Part shown: positions 10,856-19,607 of the stretch, piece by piece
How the letters are laid out: the number at the start of each line of letters is the position of its first letter
How positions within the stretch are numbered: position 1 is the first letter of the stretch
Source: an uncultured Bacteroidota bacterium
GTDB taxonomy: Bacteria; Bacteroidota; Bacteroidia; UKL13-3
DNA length: 64,000 bases
Direction: 5' to 3'
Assembly: GCA_903883965.1 (NCBI GenBank)
Contig: CAISCU010000014.1
Coordinates: forward strand, 1 to 64,000
The notes under the pieces: model-generated
Seen by the model: the letters and a program-made list of their open reading frames with translations, nothing else
The model's database searches: none
What the model was told of the DNA's origin: nothing
Made by a program: the position numbers and the translations under genes

Positions 10856-11539
10856 ATGAGCAAGGTTATACTAGAAGCCAAGTCCATTCAGAAGTTTTTT
10901 CATGACCCTACAACTGTAGAAGTCTTGAAACAAATTTCGTTTACAATAAATGCTGGTGAATTTGTTTCAGTTATTGGTAAATCTGGTTGCGGCAAATCTA
11001 CACTCTTGTATATTTTGTCTACCATGGATACCGATTACAATGGCGAATTGTTCATAGATGGTCAAAACATGCGCAACAAAAAAGAGTATGAATTGGCCAG
11101 GGTGCGCAATGAATTGATTGGGTTTGTTTTTCAATTTCATTACTTACTCAATGAATTTACTGTACTTAGAAATGTGATGTTACCTGGTTTAAAACTAGGT
11201 AAATACAGCGAACAAGAAGTTGAACACAGGGCATTAGAAAAACTGAAAATATTAGGTATTGATAACGAAGCACTCAAAAAACCAAACCAATTGTCTGGCG
11301 GACAAAAACAACGAGTTGCCATTGCCCGGGCTTTGATAAACGACCCCATTATTTTAATGGGCGACGAACCAACAGGTAATTTAGACAAACGCAATACCGA
11401 TGTGGTATTTGATATTTTTAAAGAATTGAGTGCTGAATACAAACAGTCCTTACTCATTGTAACCCACGACAATGAATTTGCCAAACAAACCAGCCGTATT
11501 ATTGAAATGTCTGATGGTAAAATTATCTCAGACAAGTAA
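10856..11539 (+). CDS. ABC transporter ATP-binding protein (LolD/MacB-type)
   Basis: Walker A GKSGCGKST, signature LSGGQKQRVAIARAL, Walker B ILMGDEPTGNLD; ATG at 10856 just after the permease stop. Confidence 0.92.
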   Translation: MSKVILEAKSIQKFFHDPTTVEVLKQISFTINAGEFVSVIGKSGCGKSTLLYILSTMDTDYNGELFIDGQNMRNKKEYELARVRNELIGFVFQFHYLLNEFTVLRNVMLPGLKLGKYSEQEVEHRALEKLKILGIDNEALKKPNQLSGGQKQRVAIARALINDPIILMGDEPTGNLDKRNTDVVFDIFKELSAEYKQSLLIVTHDNEFAKQTSRIIEMSDGKIISDK

Positions 11540-11542
11540 TGC

Positions 11543-12844
11543 TTACAGGCCTCCCTTGCCTCTGTATAATTTCAAAGTACCATCAAGTTGGAGCTTTAAT
11601 ACTGTTAGGTAATTGTCTTGTAATGCAGGTGGAATGTCAAAATAAACCAAACCAGGCACTTGACTCCAACTAATTTTACCAACAACTGTTGGTTTGATTT
11701 GCAGACCCGTTCCAAGTACCTCTGCATGTATAATTTTATTTTGTAAGCCTTTTAAATAACATGTGGCAGCCTGGGTACTTGATAGAAACAAATACAGGGT
11801 TTGACTGTCTTTAGACAAAGTACTTGGCCCATAGAAATGTCCTGCAGGCAATCCAGCAATGCTTGAAAATACAGCTTCTTGGTGTTTGCGGTTCCATTTA
11901 CCCAATTCTTTTAAAATATGAACTTGTTGTGCAGGAATGGTGCCATCTGCTTTGGGCCCAATATCTAATAATAAATTACCCCCCATGCCTATGCAATCAG
12001 CAAAAATACTGATAATTTGATAGGGTGTTTTAAAATTGGAATCAATGAATCGGAAGCCCCAATTGTCGTTGGTAGTTAAACACAGTTCCCAATAGTTTTG
12101 AGCAGGCCTGCTCACTGGAAAATTTTGTTCAGGGGTGTCATAATCGCCAAAGCCTTGCAAACGTCCATTCAATATGGCATTGGGATTGGCATCTAAGATC
12201 ATTTTTCTGGTACCAGCTGCATCCCAAGTTTGGGCATTGTGCTCCCAATCGCCATCAAACCAAAACAAATCTGGGTTGTACTGACTAATCAATTCTTGTA
12301 ATTGCCCTTTGTAAAAGCTTTGAAAACGTTTCCACCTCAGGGTATCTTGGTCTGCTTTATAGCGACTCGAATCTTTTGTAAAACCTGTATAATCAGGGTG
12401 AGACCAATCTAACAAAGAATAATATGCCCCAAATTTGAGTTGCTTTTCTCTTAAAGCATTGACGAATGGAGTGAGTACATCTTTGGCAACAGGTGCTAGT
12501 TTGGGAATGCTCAACTTGTTTTGTTTGGTATTCCATAAGGCTACACCGTCGTGGTGTTTGGTTGTTATTACGGCATATTTTGCACCTGATTGTGCAATTA
12601 ACTCAGCCCATACTTTAGGTTGGTATTGCTTGGCTTTGAACCCTTTTATTTGATTCATATATGTAGCATAAGGCACTTTTTTATTGTAAAAAGCCCATGA
12701 TTCACTGGTGCCATCAACGGCATAAATGCCCCAATGAATGAATATACCCAATTTGGCATCGGCAAACCAATCCATCTTATTTTGTACCTGAGCATTGAGT
12801 TGATTACAAAGCATCAACAACAGTATTATACCCCATTTTTGCAT
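11543..12844 (-). CDS. Alpha-L-fucosidase (GH29)
   Basis: WFADAKLGIFIHWGIYA, TTKHHDGVALW, YYSLLDWSHPDY, DLFWFDGDWEH. Confidence 0.92.
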   Translation of the reverse strand: MQKWGIILLLMLCNQLNAQVQNKMDWFADAKLGIFIHWGIYAVDGTSESWAFYNKKVPYATYMNQIKGFKAKQYQPKVWAELIAQSGAKYAVITTKHHDGVALWNTKQNKLSIPKLAPVAKDVLTPFVNALREKQLKFGAYYSLLDWSHPDYTGFTKDSSRYKADQDTLRWKRFQSFYKGQLQELISQYNPDLFWFDGDWEHNAQTWDAAGTRKMILDANPNAILNGRLQGFGDYDTPEQNFPVSRPAQNYWELCLTTNDNWGFRFIDSNFKTPYQIISIFADCIGMGGNLLLDIGPKADGTIPAQQVHILKELGKWNRKHQEAVFSSIAGLPAGHFYGPSTLSKDSQTLYLFLSSTQAATCYLKGLQNKIIHAEVLGTGLQIKPTVVGKISWSQVPGLVYFDIPPALQDNYLTVLKLQLDGTLKLYRGKGGL

Positions 12845-12965
12845 GGCTTAAATATATTATTTTTAATTTGATGACTCCTATCCGTTGACAATAAAAAGTG
12901 TATCTGCTTGAAATTGTTTGCGAATGCAAGTATTTATTGCAACATTTGTTAAAAATCTAAATAAA

Positions 12966-13310
12966 ATGGCTGAAACTCCTTGTCCGGTATGTGGTTCTGA
13001 ATATCCTTATGCTTCTGGTTTGTTAATGATTTGTCCTGAATGTGCGCACGAATGGAACCCTGAAGAAGTAGAAGAAGTGGAAGCAGATGATGATACTTTG
13101 GTTATCAAAGATTCCAATGGAGCTATTTTAAAAGATGGTGATTCAGTGATTGTTATCAAAGATTTACCTGTGAAAGGATTTTCAAAATCTATTAAAGTAG
13201 GTACCAAAGTAAACAATATCAGACTTACTGGTGGCGACCACAATATTGATTGCAAAATTGGTGAATTTGGCGCCATGTCTCTCAAAAGCGAGTTTGTTAA
13301 AAAGGCATAA
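12966..13310 (+). CDS. YjdM/PhnA-type zinc ribbon protein
   Basis: [25 protein letters not shown] and [23 protein letters not shown]; likely start is the internal ATG at 12966. Confidence 0.9.
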   Translation: MAETPCPVCGSEYPYASGLLMICPECAHEWNPEEVEEVEADDDTLVIKDSNGAILKDGDSVIVIKDLPVKGFSKSIKVGTKVNNIRLTGGDHNIDCKIGEFGAMSLKSEFVKKA

Positions 13311-13320
13311 AAGCTTTTTC

Positions 13321-13740
13321 TCAGAGTTGTACCAGAAAATAAATTGTTGAAGCCAATAAGCTTCCAATGATATGGTATGCACCATCTATCCAAAAAATAA
13401 TGGCTGGCTTTTGTAAGTATATAAAACCCATTGACATGGCTGCAAAGCCTGCCAAGCCAACCAATACCCCATTTTGCAAGTATTCTGTTAAAGTAGTTGA
13501 ATGAGCGCCAATGCACAAATGTGCTACCAATAAACTCAACAATACGGTACATAACATAGAAAGTGTAAACAATTTTGCCATATTGGTATTCTTTCTGAGT
13601 TCTGGATCCATTTTAACACCATGACCTTGCGCCCATTTGGTTCCTAAAAATAATGGACTATACCAAAATCCACCTAAAGCAAAATAAACAAAACTGGCAA
13701 CTAAAATTTGCCACCAATTTGAAGTAAAAGTTGTAAGCAT
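13321..13740 (-). CDS. DUF1761-like integral membrane protein
   Basis: Four hydrophobic helices; ALGGFWYSPLFLGTKWAQ motif. Confidence 0.75.
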   Translation of the reverse strand: MLTTFTSNWWQILVASFVYFALGGFWYSPLFLGTKWAQGHGVKMDPELRKNTNMAKLFTLSMLCTVLLSLLVAHLCIGAHSTTLTEYLQNGVLVGLAGFAAMSMGFIYLQKPAIIFWIDGAYHIIGSLLASTIYFLVQL

Positions 13741-13825
13741 TGACTTTTTTTAAGCCAATTTATTTAAAAACAAGCTTATTTTCAAGCATTCAAAACAAGT
13801 ATACTGAAATTGGGTTTATTATTTA

Positions 13826-14431
13826 ATGTTGATTCAATTGATACTTTTATGGCATTTGATAGCCAATTCGCTTCCCACCGAAAACTTGAATTGGAAATTG
13901 GTGAGAGACGAATCAGCCATTCAGGTATATACTGCTCAAGCCAAAGGCGATGCCTTCAAACATATTTATGCAACAGCCATTTTACCAGCTCCTGTTTCAA
14001 GCGTTGTCAACTTGGTAAAGAATGTAAACCGATACAATGAATGGGGTTATTATTGTCAAAAAAGTGAGTTGTTAGTAGCCAAGCCAAACGAAATTATTTT
14101 TTACTATGTATCAAATGTGCCATGGCCTTTGAGCAAAAGAGATTTGGTTTCAAAAATGACCATATATGAAATCAACAAAGAAGAAGTAATGATTCGCTCG
14201 CATCAACTTAACGATTACAAACCCGTTCAACCCAATTTGGTACGCATACCTGAATCGAATGCAGTATGGCATTTCAAAGCCTTGTCAAATGGATCAACCA
14301 GAGCCACCTATACCTTACAGTTGAATCCTGGTGGCAATATTCCAGCCTGGATAGTAAACCCCTTTATTGCCATAGGGCCTTATGAAACACTCAAAAAACT
14401 ACAAGATTTGTGTGTAAGAAATGGTAAATAG
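13826..14431 (+). CDS. START domain-containing protein
   Basis: NLNWKLVRDESAIQVYTAQ...VPWPLSKRDLVS...NPGGNIPAWIVN, typical bacterial START-like lipid-binding domain. Confidence 0.75.
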   Translation: MLIQLILLWHLIANSLPTENLNWKLVRDESAIQVYTAQAKGDAFKHIYATAILPAPVSSVVNLVKNVNRYNEWGYYCQKSELLVAKPNEIIFYYVSNVPWPLSKRDLVSKMTIYEINKEEVMIRSHQLNDYKPVQPNLVRIPESNAVWHFKALSNGSTRATYTLQLNPGGNIPAWIVNPFIAIGPYETLKKLQDLCVRNGK

Positions 14432-14434
14432 AAA

Positions 14435-15271
14435 TTACACCAAAGACACCATATTGCTCACCAAATTGTATGTAAACCATCCGTCTATGTTTGAAAATAT
14501 TTGAGGTTTGGCACTCACACCATCTTTTAACAATCCGCATCCATCGTCAAAAGGTTCAATGGTTACAAGCTTTGTATATGGAGTTTTAAAACTTTTTTTG
14601 TCAGAAGAAAACCAAACATGTTTGTTGGTAAATGCCAAAATTCCAGTTGAAATGTACCTGAGTTCATTGGTAACTACTGGATTGCCTTTAAATGAACTGG
14701 TTCTGTAATAAACCCCTTTTGCAATTCTAACACTAACACCCTGTGAACGGCCAACATATACTGTTTTATTAACCCTTTCGTGGTATGCAACATTGGTAAA
14801 TACCCATAAAAACTCTTCTCCTTTTTGTATCAAAAACGGAACGTTACCTACATAATTAATTCTACTTTTAGGCAAATTACCATTTAATAAATCACGCAAA
14901 ATCAAAGATTTTATTACCTTAAGTATGGAGTCATTTGTATCTATTCTAGTATCAAAATCTTCAAATTGCGCTTTAAAGTTCCCAATTTTTGATTCTTCTT
15001 CTTCGGTAATGACTCCATCTTCTAAAATATGATTGACAGCTTGGTCAAAACCTTTTCCATACAAGGCATTCAATTCTTCTATTTGTATAAAGTTTTCAGA
15101 AGCAATTTGCTGCACTTTGGATTTCAAGTTTTCAAATTCTTCTTTGTGAAGAATAAATTGTTCAACTTCTTGAATGATGCTGGTTTGACCAGCTATTTTT
15201 TGTGCTTCACACGCTTTGTGTTTGCTTCTAAACAAACCAGCTTTTTGGCCACAATATTTACAAAGTCCCAT
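14435..15271 (-). CDS. Hypothetical protein with N-terminal CxxC zinc-knuckle-like motif and possible PH-like C-terminus
   Basis: MGLCKYCGQKAGLFRSKHKAC; C-terminal region with GILAFTNKHVWF as in bacterial PH-like proteins. Confidence 0.5.
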   Translation of the reverse strand: MGLCKYCGQKAGLFRSKHKACEAQKIAGQTSIIQEVEQFILHKEEFENLKSKVQQIASENFIQIEELNALYGKGFDQAVNHILEDGVITEEEESKIGNFKAQFEDFDTRIDTNDSILKVIKSLILRDLLNGNLPKSRINYVGNVPFLIQKGEEFLWVFTNVAYHERVNKTVYVGRSQGVSVRIAKGVYYRTSSFKGNPVVTNELRYISTGILAFTNKHVWFSSDKKSFKTPYTKLVTIEPFDDGCGLLKDGVSAKPQIFSNIDGWFTYNLVSNMVSLV

Positions 15272-15448
15272 TTTAAAATTTTAGGTAGATTTATTCAAAT
15301 GTAAGCGCTAAAAATTAAATTTTCTTAGTCTAAATGAAAGGTGCTCTTAAACTTGTTCCATAGTCTGCTCCTATTTTATTTTCATAAGGCCTCATTGATT
15401 TGTCGGCTTTTAGTGTTAAGATTTTTTAGCTGTTTTGGTTTTTATTTT

Positions 15449-16927
15449 TTAAGGCCTTACCAATTTTGAAACAATGGTTTTGCCTTCTGTTTGGGCAAAA
15501 GCTGTTTTTTTGATGGCATAAATTTGGTCAACCATAGCTTTGTGTTTGCCCTGTAATTCAATAATGGGTGCAGGGTAATCCACTCCTATTTTAAACCGAT
15601 ACATGTCCGCTTCTAATGGGCTAATCAACCATGGTTGGGCAATCAATTGAGTAGGTAATTTTGACAATTCAGGAATCCATTTTTTAATAAATTCAGCATC
15701 AGGGTCGTGTTCCAATGCATTTTTAACTGGGTTATATACCCGCAAAGTATTTACCCCTGTAGTACCTGCCTGCATTTGAAATTGCGTATAATGAATACCT
15801 GGCTCATAATCTAAGAACAACTGAGCCAAATGATATACCCCCAATTTCCAATCAATGTCTAAATGGTGGGTTAAAAAACTCACCAACAATGCACGCATCC
15901 TAAAATTGACCCAACCTGTTTGCATCAATGCACGCATATTGGCATCTACCAATGGAATTCCGGTATTGCCTGTTTTCCATGCTTGTAAAAAATGGGCATT
16001 GTTTGAAGCTTTAAGTTGCTCAAAAGCTTTGTTAATGGCTTTGGTTTCGTAAGTACAGGCTTGTTCAAATTTTTGTACAAAATGATCATGCCATTTCAAA
16101 CGGGTTAAGAAAGCTTGCAGTGGTCTTTTATTTTTAAGTGTTGCTTGTTTTTGCTTGCTAGCATAGTACACCTGCCTCAAAGACAAATTGCCCCAAGCTA
16201 TATAAGGCGAAAGCCGGCTACACGATTTTCTACTTTGTGCTGGTTTTGAAATATGGAATGGATAATTGTAAAAGCGTTCGTTCAAAAAACTCTGTAAGTA
16301 TTGCCATGCATGCACTTCGCCTCCAGGCTGAAACAGTGCCTCTTTTGCCGACCATTGTTTTATAAGCGTAATTGGTACTTGAAACGGATGTTGCGTTATA
16401 AAAGCTTCAAAAAAACTTGGATTCAACCCTGCTGAGTAGGTATTTATTAATGGCTTTTCAGCCATATAAGTATGCCACTGTGCATCCCATTTTTTTCTGT
16501 TTTGTATGGCTCTCAATACGCTATTTCGTTGGTATTGATGCCATTGAATGCCCTTTGATTTAAAAAATGAGGCAACTTGAAGGTCTCTTTGGAATGTTTT
16601 TTCTATTCCTGATTCTTGGTAAGAAAATAATTGATGAATTTTAAAATTTTCATTGAACCATTGAAACACTTCAATGGCCTCTGCATAAAACAATACAGGA
16701 ACACGATTGGTTTCAGACCAACTTAGTTGCATGCTTTGCAAAGATTGAAATTGGAAACGCAGGTGTCTATCAGCACAATCAGGATAAGCAAGCATACTTG
16801 GTTCAAAAATAAACAGCACTACATAAGGCAAACCATTCAATTCTGCTTCCGCCAAAGGAAAGTGGTCTTGGGTGCGCAAATCGCGTTTTAACCAAACCAA
16901 ATTGAGTTGTTGCTTTGCTGCTTGCAT
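15449..16927 (-). CDS. Cryptochrome/DNA photolyase family protein
   Basis: N-terminal LVWLKRDLRTQDH, RLSPYIAWGNLSLRQV, GIPLVDANMRALMQTGWVNFRMR, LDYEPGIHYTQ. Confidence 0.9.
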   Translation of the reverse strand: MQAAKQQLNLVWLKRDLRTQDHFPLAEAELNGLPYVVLFIFEPSMLAYPDCADRHLRFQFQSLQSMQLSWSETNRVPVLFYAEAIEVFQWFNENFKIHQLFSYQESGIEKTFQRDLQVASFFKSKGIQWHQYQRNSVLRAIQNRKKWDAQWHTYMAEKPLINTYSAGLNPSFFEAFITQHPFQVPITLIKQWSAKEALFQPGGEVHAWQYLQSFLNERFYNYPFHISKPAQSRKSCSRLSPYIAWGNLSLRQVYYASKQKQATLKNKRPLQAFLTRLKWHDHFVQKFEQACTYETKAINKAFEQLKASNNAHFLQAWKTGNTGIPLVDANMRALMQTGWVNFRMRALLVSFLTHHLDIDWKLGVYHLAQLFLDYEPGIHYTQFQMQAGTTGVNTLRVYNPVKNALEHDPDAEFIKKWIPELSKLPTQLIAQPWLISPLEADMYRFKIGVDYPAPIIELQGKHKAMVDQIYAIKKTAFAQTEGKTIVSKLVRP

Positions 16928-16939
16928 TGTTAGTTGAAT

Positions 16940-18040
16940 TTATTTACTGGAATACTTTTTTTCCAAAGCCTTCTCACATTTTTTCCAATAATTAAAAAAA
17001 GAAATAGCTGGCACAGAACTATCGGTCAATAGCCAATTCCTTGCTTCTTCTGTTCCTCTATAATGTTTGTTCAAGGGATGCTCTTTGAATACAAACTTTG
17101 CATTTGGAAAAGCAATTTGCAAGCTGTCAAAATCTCCTACATACAGGTTTAAGTCTGGAATTTCTTTGGCCAATTCTAAAGCAAAATCCAAACAATTATT
17201 TGAAATGGGGTATTGCTCAAAATGTGAAGGCTCTAGTATCAATACCCTATTTACCTTTTCATTTGAATGCCAAGTTGGCGAAAGGTTGTAATAGTTATAC
17301 AATAAAACAGTTAAACTTTCATCTATATCAAAAGCTTCTGCAATGGGCAATTGAGTGCTGAGCATCAAGGGAGATGCTGCTTTAAAACTTTCAGGAATTT
17401 GCAAAGTTTCTAAAGCTTCATACGAACAATCAATCAGAGTTCCTATTTGGTTTGACCCAGTAAATCGGTTGATATTTTCTTGATTGGCAATGTATTTTTT
17501 GTTAGAAAAAGAGCCTGCTACCCATTGCCAAGAAAGGGCATTGGATCCCCAGTCTCCATCTTTTAAATAGTAATACATCCATTTTGCAGGTTTGAGCCAA
17601 TGGGCACCCATTACATTACAGGCTAAAAATGCCGTGTACATGCGCACATGGTTGTGCATATAACCTTCTTTTTCTAACTCAAGAATTGCCTGATCAATGG
17701 CAGCTATACCTGTATGTGCCTCTATAATAGCACTTGGAATTTGATGATGCAAGACTCCTGTTTGAGCTTGTTTTAAATCCGAATCAATGGCTGTTAATTG
17801 TTGTTGCCATACCCGTTGAAAAAAATCACGCCAAGCCAATTGTTGGGCAAAGCCTTTGACCTCATTGAAACTGTAACCCTCTTGCATCAAGGTATCCAAT
17901 ACCAATGAAGTATCTATGACCCCACGGGCAATATATGCAGAGAGTCTACTAACTGCGCCATTGGTATAATTTCTACTTTTGGCATACCCAATTGGATCTA
18001 TCGACTGGATGTTTTTGATAAGGTTTAAATAGGTTTGCAT
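16940..18040 (-). CDS. Photolyase-like FAD-binding-domain protein lacking the N-terminal antenna domain and with an additional C-terminal domain
   Basis: Starts with FAD-domain motifs RNYTNGAVSRLSAYIARGVID, LAWRDFFQRVW, GYMHNHVRMYTAFL, LSWQWVAGSFSNKKYIANQENINRFTG; ~100 aa C-terminal extension. Confidence 0.8.
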   Translation of the reverse strand: MQTYLNLIKNIQSIDPIGYAKSRNYTNGAVSRLSAYIARGVIDTSLVLDTLMQEGYSFNEVKGFAQQLAWRDFFQRVWQQQLTAIDSDLKQAQTGVLHHQIPSAIIEAHTGIAAIDQAILELEKEGYMHNHVRMYTAFLACNVMGAHWLKPAKWMYYYLKDGDWGSNALSWQWVAGSFSNKKYIANQENINRFTGSNQIGTLIDCSYEALETLQIPESFKAASPLMLSTQLPIAEAFDIDESLTVLLYNYYNLSPTWHSNEKVNRVLILEPSHFEQYPISNNCLDFALELAKEIPDLNLYVGDFDSLQIAFPNAKFVFKEHPLNKHYRGTEEARNWLLTDSSVPAISFFNYWKKCEKALEKKYSSK

Positions 18041-19539
18041 GTCGCTTGGTCAAGTTTTGATAAAAATTGTTGGGCCGTATTCAATAGTTGGGTCTGTTTT
18101 TCAGGGAGCATTCTATCAAACGAATGTACCATCATACCCATTCTAGGATTGCTCAGAAAAAAATCACGGTGAACATGCACAAATCGCCAATACAAGGCAT
18201 CCCATGTTAGGGTCCAATTGCCCTTTTCAAAATCACCCATTTTTAACAAATAATTACTACCACAGATGTAGGGCTTGGTGCTCATCAATCCGCCATCGGC
18301 AAACTGCCCCATGCCATATACATTTGGAACCATCACCCAATCATAAGCATCTACAAACAACTCCATAAACCAGGTATAAACAGCATTGGGCTTTATTTCG
18401 CACAACAACATCAAATTGCTCAATACCATTAAGCGTTCAATATGGTGGCAATAGGCATTGTTCAATACTTTTTGTAAAACATTGTCAAAAGGCAACAAAC
18501 CTGTATTGCCTGTATAAAAACTGTCAGGCATTTCTCGGGTAAATTGCCAAAAATTACGGGTTCTTTGTTGGCGACCTTTGCTGTAATAAACACCTCTAAT
18601 GAACTCTCTCCACCCAACCAATTGCCTTACAAAACCTTCTGTTTGGTTCAAAGCAATTTGCTTGTTTTGAGCGGCTTGTAATACCATTTCTAAAACTTGT
18701 TGCGGACTTTTCAAACCATTGTTTAAAAACACCGACAATAAGCTGTGGTGTAGCAAAGGTGCTTGCACAAGCATGGCATCTTCATAGGTTCCAAACAGTT
18801 CAAAACGCTTTTCAATGAAATCTTGCAACCACAATTGAGCCCCTTTGTGCGAAACCGGGTACTTGAAATCGCCGTTGAACTGACCTAAAGCCTCAGGAAA
18901 ATACATTTGCACATATTGCTCAGCTTCTAAAATAAGCTTTGCATCTGAATCTGAAACACATTGTGGCAAGGCTGGAACGGCTTGGTTTTTAGGAAAGCGT
19001 TTGCGGTTGTCTTCATCAAAACTCCATTTACCACCCATGGGCTGATTGCCATCCATTAACAAGTTAAAATACTTGCGTTGGGCTGTATAAAAATTGGCTT
19101 GTAAAAAGCTTTTTTTGTTATCGAAATAAGCTCCAATTTGTTTTAAACTCAATAGAAACTGCCGGTTTTCATACCAAGTTAGTTGTATATTTAGATGTGA
19201 TGCAGCATGTATAATTTTAGTTTTCAACCAATCATCGTCAGGTTCATAAAAAGCCAATTGTGAACAATTGTTCTTTGCCCAATGGACCATTAAATCTGAA
19301 ATGGAAATAGATTGCCCCTCTGAAGCAATGTATTGAACTTGAACTGGCTTCTGTTGCAAATAGGCCTGATAATATTGCATGGAGGCCCTGTGCAAAACCA
19401 ATTTTTGTTTGTGAAAATGCAATTGCGTAAAAAACAACTCCTCTTCTACCAGAGCAACTGAATGAACTGTTTCAGGCAATGCCTCGAATAGCTGATTTGG
19501 GAAAACGACTAACAAAAATGAAGGAGTTGAACTATTCAT
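18025..19539 (-). CDS. Deoxyribodipyrimidine photolyase-related protein (FeS-BCP/CryB-like family, Fe-S cysteines apparently absent)
   Basis: LVVFPNQLFEAL, GGKWSFDEDNRKRFP, VRQLVGWREFIRGVYY, HHIERLMVLSN, VPNVYGMGQFADGGLMSTKPYICG; start probably the internal ATG at 19539. Confidence 0.82.
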   Translation of the reverse strand: MNSSTPSFLLVVFPNQLFEALPETVHSVALVEEELFFTQLHFHKQKLVLHRASMQYYQAYLQQKPVQVQYIASEGQSISISDLMVHWAKNNCSQLAFYEPDDDWLKTKIIHAASHLNIQLTWYENRQFLLSLKQIGAYFDNKKSFLQANFYTAQRKYFNLLMDGNQPMGGKWSFDEDNRKRFPKNQAVPALPQCVSDSDAKLILEAEQYVQMYFPEALGQFNGDFKYPVSHKGAQLWLQDFIEKRFELFGTYEDAMLVQAPLLHHSLLSVFLNNGLKSPQQVLEMVLQAAQNKQIALNQTEGFVRQLVGWREFIRGVYYSKGRQQRTRNFWQFTREMPDSFYTGNTGLLPFDNVLQKVLNNAYCHHIERLMVLSNLMLLCEIKPNAVYTWFMELFVDAYDWVMVPNVYGMGQFADGGLMSTKPYICGSNYLLKMGDFEKGNWTLTWDALYWRFVHVHRDFFLSNPRMGMMVHSFDRMLPEKQTQLLNTAQQFLSKLDQATCKPI

Positions 19540-19607
19540 TCTAATCCAACAATTCAGTTTTTTTTTAGTTTTGGTAATTGAGATAAAATTCAATTACAAC
19601 TGTAGTT

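Noticed and set aside
13007-13552. 181-aa minus-strand ORF overlapping the zinc-ribbon and DUF1761 genes
   Set aside because: Antisense to well-supported conserved genes; composition is not protein-like.
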